NCBI GenBank assembly: GCA_025617375.2
Contig: JAMYGW020000016.1
Coordinates: forward strand, 1 to 64,000
Source of the DNA: Acarospora socialis
Lineage: Eukaryota; Ascomycota; Lecanoromycetes; Acarosporales; Acarosporaceae
Direction of reading: 5' to 3'
DNA length: 64,000 nucleotides
The notes beneath the pieces are model-generated. The model did no database searches. It was not told where the DNA came from and worked only from the letters and a program-made list of their open reading frames with translations. The position numbers were made by a program, and so were the translations under genes. This document shows positions 62,392-64,000 of this stretch, piece after piece; within the stretch, counting starts at the first letter, position 1, and every line of letters begins with the position of its first letter.

Positions 62392-62646
62392 TTGATTTAT
62401 AATAGTTTAGGTTATAATTGTTTTACAAAGACATTAATAAGTAAACATCTTAAGCTTAATGAATATTGTATTGATTTTCTAATCCATGAGATTGCTCATT
62501 ATATATCTAAATTAGAACTATTTGATATAAAAAAGACTACAAGAGTATTTGATAGTAATCTATTATTAGAATTAATATATCTAATAGTTACAAAAGATTA
62601 TAAAAAAATTTTTAGATTGTTTTATATAGATTTAGTAGAAGATTAA
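62392..62646 (+). CDS. Unrecognised 84-residue ORF
   Basis: From TTG 62392 to TAA 62644; contains FLIHEIAHYISKLELFDIKK, TRVFDSNLLLELIYLIVTKD and FRLFYIDLVED. The HEIAH string recalls a zinc-protease motif but HExxH needs H-E-x-x-H and here the pattern HEIAH does fit in isolation; with no other support I treat this as coincidence. Possibly a fragment of a plasmid-type or accessory protein. Confidence 0.3.
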   Translation: MIYNSLGYNCFTKTLISKHLKLNEYCIDFLIHEIAHYISKLELFDIKKTTRVFDSNLLLELIYLIVTKDYKKIFRLFYIDLVED

Positions 62647-62705
62647 AAGTTAAATAAATTACTTTAAACTTGAAATAATGATTATTATAAATATTTACTA
62701 AAAGA

Positions 62706-63035
62706 TTGTTTATTTCTAGTAAAAGATTTAGATTTGGTAGTTACTTATTAAATAAAAATTATATTTTAAATAAAGAACCTAAAAGTCTGAGCGATAATCT
62801 TAATTCTATGAGTAGTTTTATATCTTGTATAGACTATGATTTTAGGCAAATTTTATATAGACAAAATCTAGATTTGATATCTTATAATCTTTTATCTCGT
62901 GAAGCTAAATTGCCTAGGTTTAAGTTTTCATTTAATAATATACACATGAAATTAGGGAATGTTAGATATTATTCTACTAATGTAAACAATACTAAAGGTA
63001 AGCATAAAATTACACATAATTATTTGCTAATATAA
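62706..63035 (+). CDS. Unrecognised 109-residue ORF
   Basis: From TTG 62706 to TAA 63033; rich in Ser, Asn, Leu and Lys: LLNKNYILNKEPKSLSDNLN, SREAKLPRFKFSFNNIHMKL, then NVRYYSTNVNNTKGKHKITH. The RYYSTN segment resembles the start of some mitochondrial plasmid or polymerase proteins, but nothing specific can be assigned. Confidence 0.35.
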   Translation: MFISSKRFRFGSYLLNKNYILNKEPKSLSDNLNSMSSFISCIDYDFRQILYRQNLDLISYNLLSREAKLPRFKFSFNNIHMKLGNVRYYSTNVNNTKGKHKITHNYLLI

Positions 63036-63598
63036 GAAATATATATTTCTTTAATGTATTAGAGTTTAAAGCTTAAATTCTTAAATAAAAATTATAACAG
63101 GTTTAACTTAATATATTTTCATTTTCACTTATAAGAGATTATTATGGGATATATATTATTTTTTCTTATAAATAAGAAATAGAAAATTTTAACAGATCTT
63201 ATTTAATTTTCCTTTACTTTTATTTCTTGCGCTGCGCCTATGAATATTTAGCTTTTTTATTTTTATATTGAATAAATTTCTATAATTTTTATTAAATTAG
63301 CTAGCTAATATATCGTTCTATTCTTCCTGTAAATAATAGCCTAGTGCTTAATAAAATTTAAATTTCTCAACATATTTAATTTTTAATTCTGGATAGGGCA
63401 TACCCTTTAGAGTAGGTCAAAATCTTTTTTTCAGTTTTAAACCTAAGTTTATTAGGTATTCTTAGATTAATTTAACATATATTCTAAGTATTATATTAAT
63501 AGGTTTAATTATATCTTTGAGCCTATTAATATATACATTTAATTTTTTACTTATCTATTATTCGTTAATCTAATATATGTTTGATAAAAAAAAATAAA
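63036..63598. other. Intergenic, no gene seen
   Basis: AT-rich spacer before tRNA-Ser(TGA), with no convincing ORF or RNA. Confidence 0.4.
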
Positions 63599-63684
63599 AG
63601 AGAATTGGCTGAGTGGTCTATAGCGATAAGCTTGAAACTTATTTGGTTTAAACAACCACATCCGTTCGAATCGGATATTCTCTG
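63599..63684 (+). tRNA. trnS2: tRNA-Ser (anticodon TGA)
   Basis: Class II tRNA: acceptor AGAGAAT/ATTCTCT, D arm GGCTGAGTGGTCTATAGC, anticodon arm ATAAG-CTTGAAA-CTTAT, variable stem TTGG...CCAA-like, T arm ATCCG/CGGAT with loop TTCGAAT. Confidence 0.9.
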
Positions 63685-63778
63685 TTGAGAGAAAACACCC
63701 TTTCCTTTTAATTTTATTAAATCTTGTGTGTTTTCTCTCTGGTAGAGTGATAGGAGAAAAACGCTCGTTTTCTCGTCT

Positions 63779-63838
63779 CTATCTATTGAAGATCAGATCT
63801 TTGAAGTTATCTATTAAAAGATCAGATCTTTGAAGTTA
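63779..63838 (+). repeat. Direct repeat of about 30 bp, two copies
   Basis: TATCTATT.AA(A)GATCAGATCTTTGAAGTTA occurs twice in tandem. Each holds the near-palindrome AGATCAGATCT, so hairpin formation is possible. Confidence 0.8.
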
Positions 63839-63892
63839 CTTTGTAAAGGGGATAACAAAGTAATATGCTAGATGTAAATATTTTAGTGAATA

Positions 63893-63999
63893 GACTGAAA
63901 TATCCTTTTCATTGGAAAAAAGCATGGTTGGGTGGGGATGGTTGTGAGAGTTATTTTCTCTCTATTTCTCTCTATCTCTCACCGTATATGAGATAACTG
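63893..63999 (-). repeat. Inverted repeat, right arm
   Basis: Reverse complement of 47721-47818 (AAAAGCATGGTTGGGTG... to ...CGTATATGAGATAACT). It reaches the end of the window, so the repeat may continue. Confidence 0.7.
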
Positions 64000-64000
64000 T

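Noticed and set aside
62392-62646. HEIAH as a zinc-metalloprotease motif
   Set aside because: A lone HExxH match in an 84-residue frame with no further protease features; the string is expected to arise by chance.

Overview
This window looks like part of a large, intron-rich mitochondrial genome of a fungus, most likely a filamentous ascomycete (Pezizomycotina-like; the lineage is tentative). The evidence: AT-rich DNA; genes for respiratory-chain subunits only; UGA read as Trp throughout (genetic code 4); nad2 and nad3 directly abutting; a small-subunit rRNA followed by a tRNA cluster; a probable mitochondrial RNase P RNA; and group I introns carrying LAGLIDADG and GIY-YIG homing endonucleases. 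Every recognised gene lies on the + strand. cob, nad4L, nad5, nad6, atp8, atp9, the large rRNA and an intact atp6 are not in the window.

Layout. 1-3.2 kb: decayed intron and endonuclease remains plus a second copy of the cox1 C-terminal extension. 3.2-3.6 kb: last exon of nad4. 4.4-8.1 kb: nad1 (3 exons), followed by an accessory membrane ORF, a GIY-YIG endonuclease and a discarded copy of the nad1 3' end. 11-15.6 kb: nad2, split by a group II intron with a reverse transcriptase. 15.6-16 kb: nad3. 16.5-36.9 kb: cox1 with 14 exons and 13 group I introns, two exons being only 11 nt. 37.3-39.9 kb: cox2 (one intron). 40.3-40.5 kb: RNase P RNA. 42.3 kb: tRNA-Val. 42.6-44.6 kb: cox3 (one intron). 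44.6-46.1 kb: accessory ORFs. 46.1-46.7 kb: a gapped atp6 relic. 49.8-51.6 kb: rns. 54.8-63.7 kb: tRNAs Tyr, Asn, Lys, Asp, Gly, Ser(GCT), Trp(CCA), Glu, Trp(TCA), Ile and Ser(TGA), mixed with copied gene fragments and poorly conserved ORFs.

Exon borders of cox1 were fixed by protein continuity plus the group I rule (U at the 5' exon end, G at the intron end). The 14 exons then sum to exactly 709 codons.

The striking theme is segment mobility. A roughly 420-bp piece derived from the 5' end of atp6 has inserted, with a TA target duplication, into two unrelated intron ORFs, and it has truncated or variant copies elsewhere. Gene ends (nad1 3' end, rns 3' end and 5' leader, cox1 exon 1, cox1 3' end, nad2/nad3 junction, cox2 exon 2 start) occur as extra partial copies, usually beside endonuclease or accessory ORFs. 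cox1 carries a 178-residue coiled-coil-like tail, and its terminal motif PPKPHAFVSLPLQS recurs as a joint in front of other ORFs.
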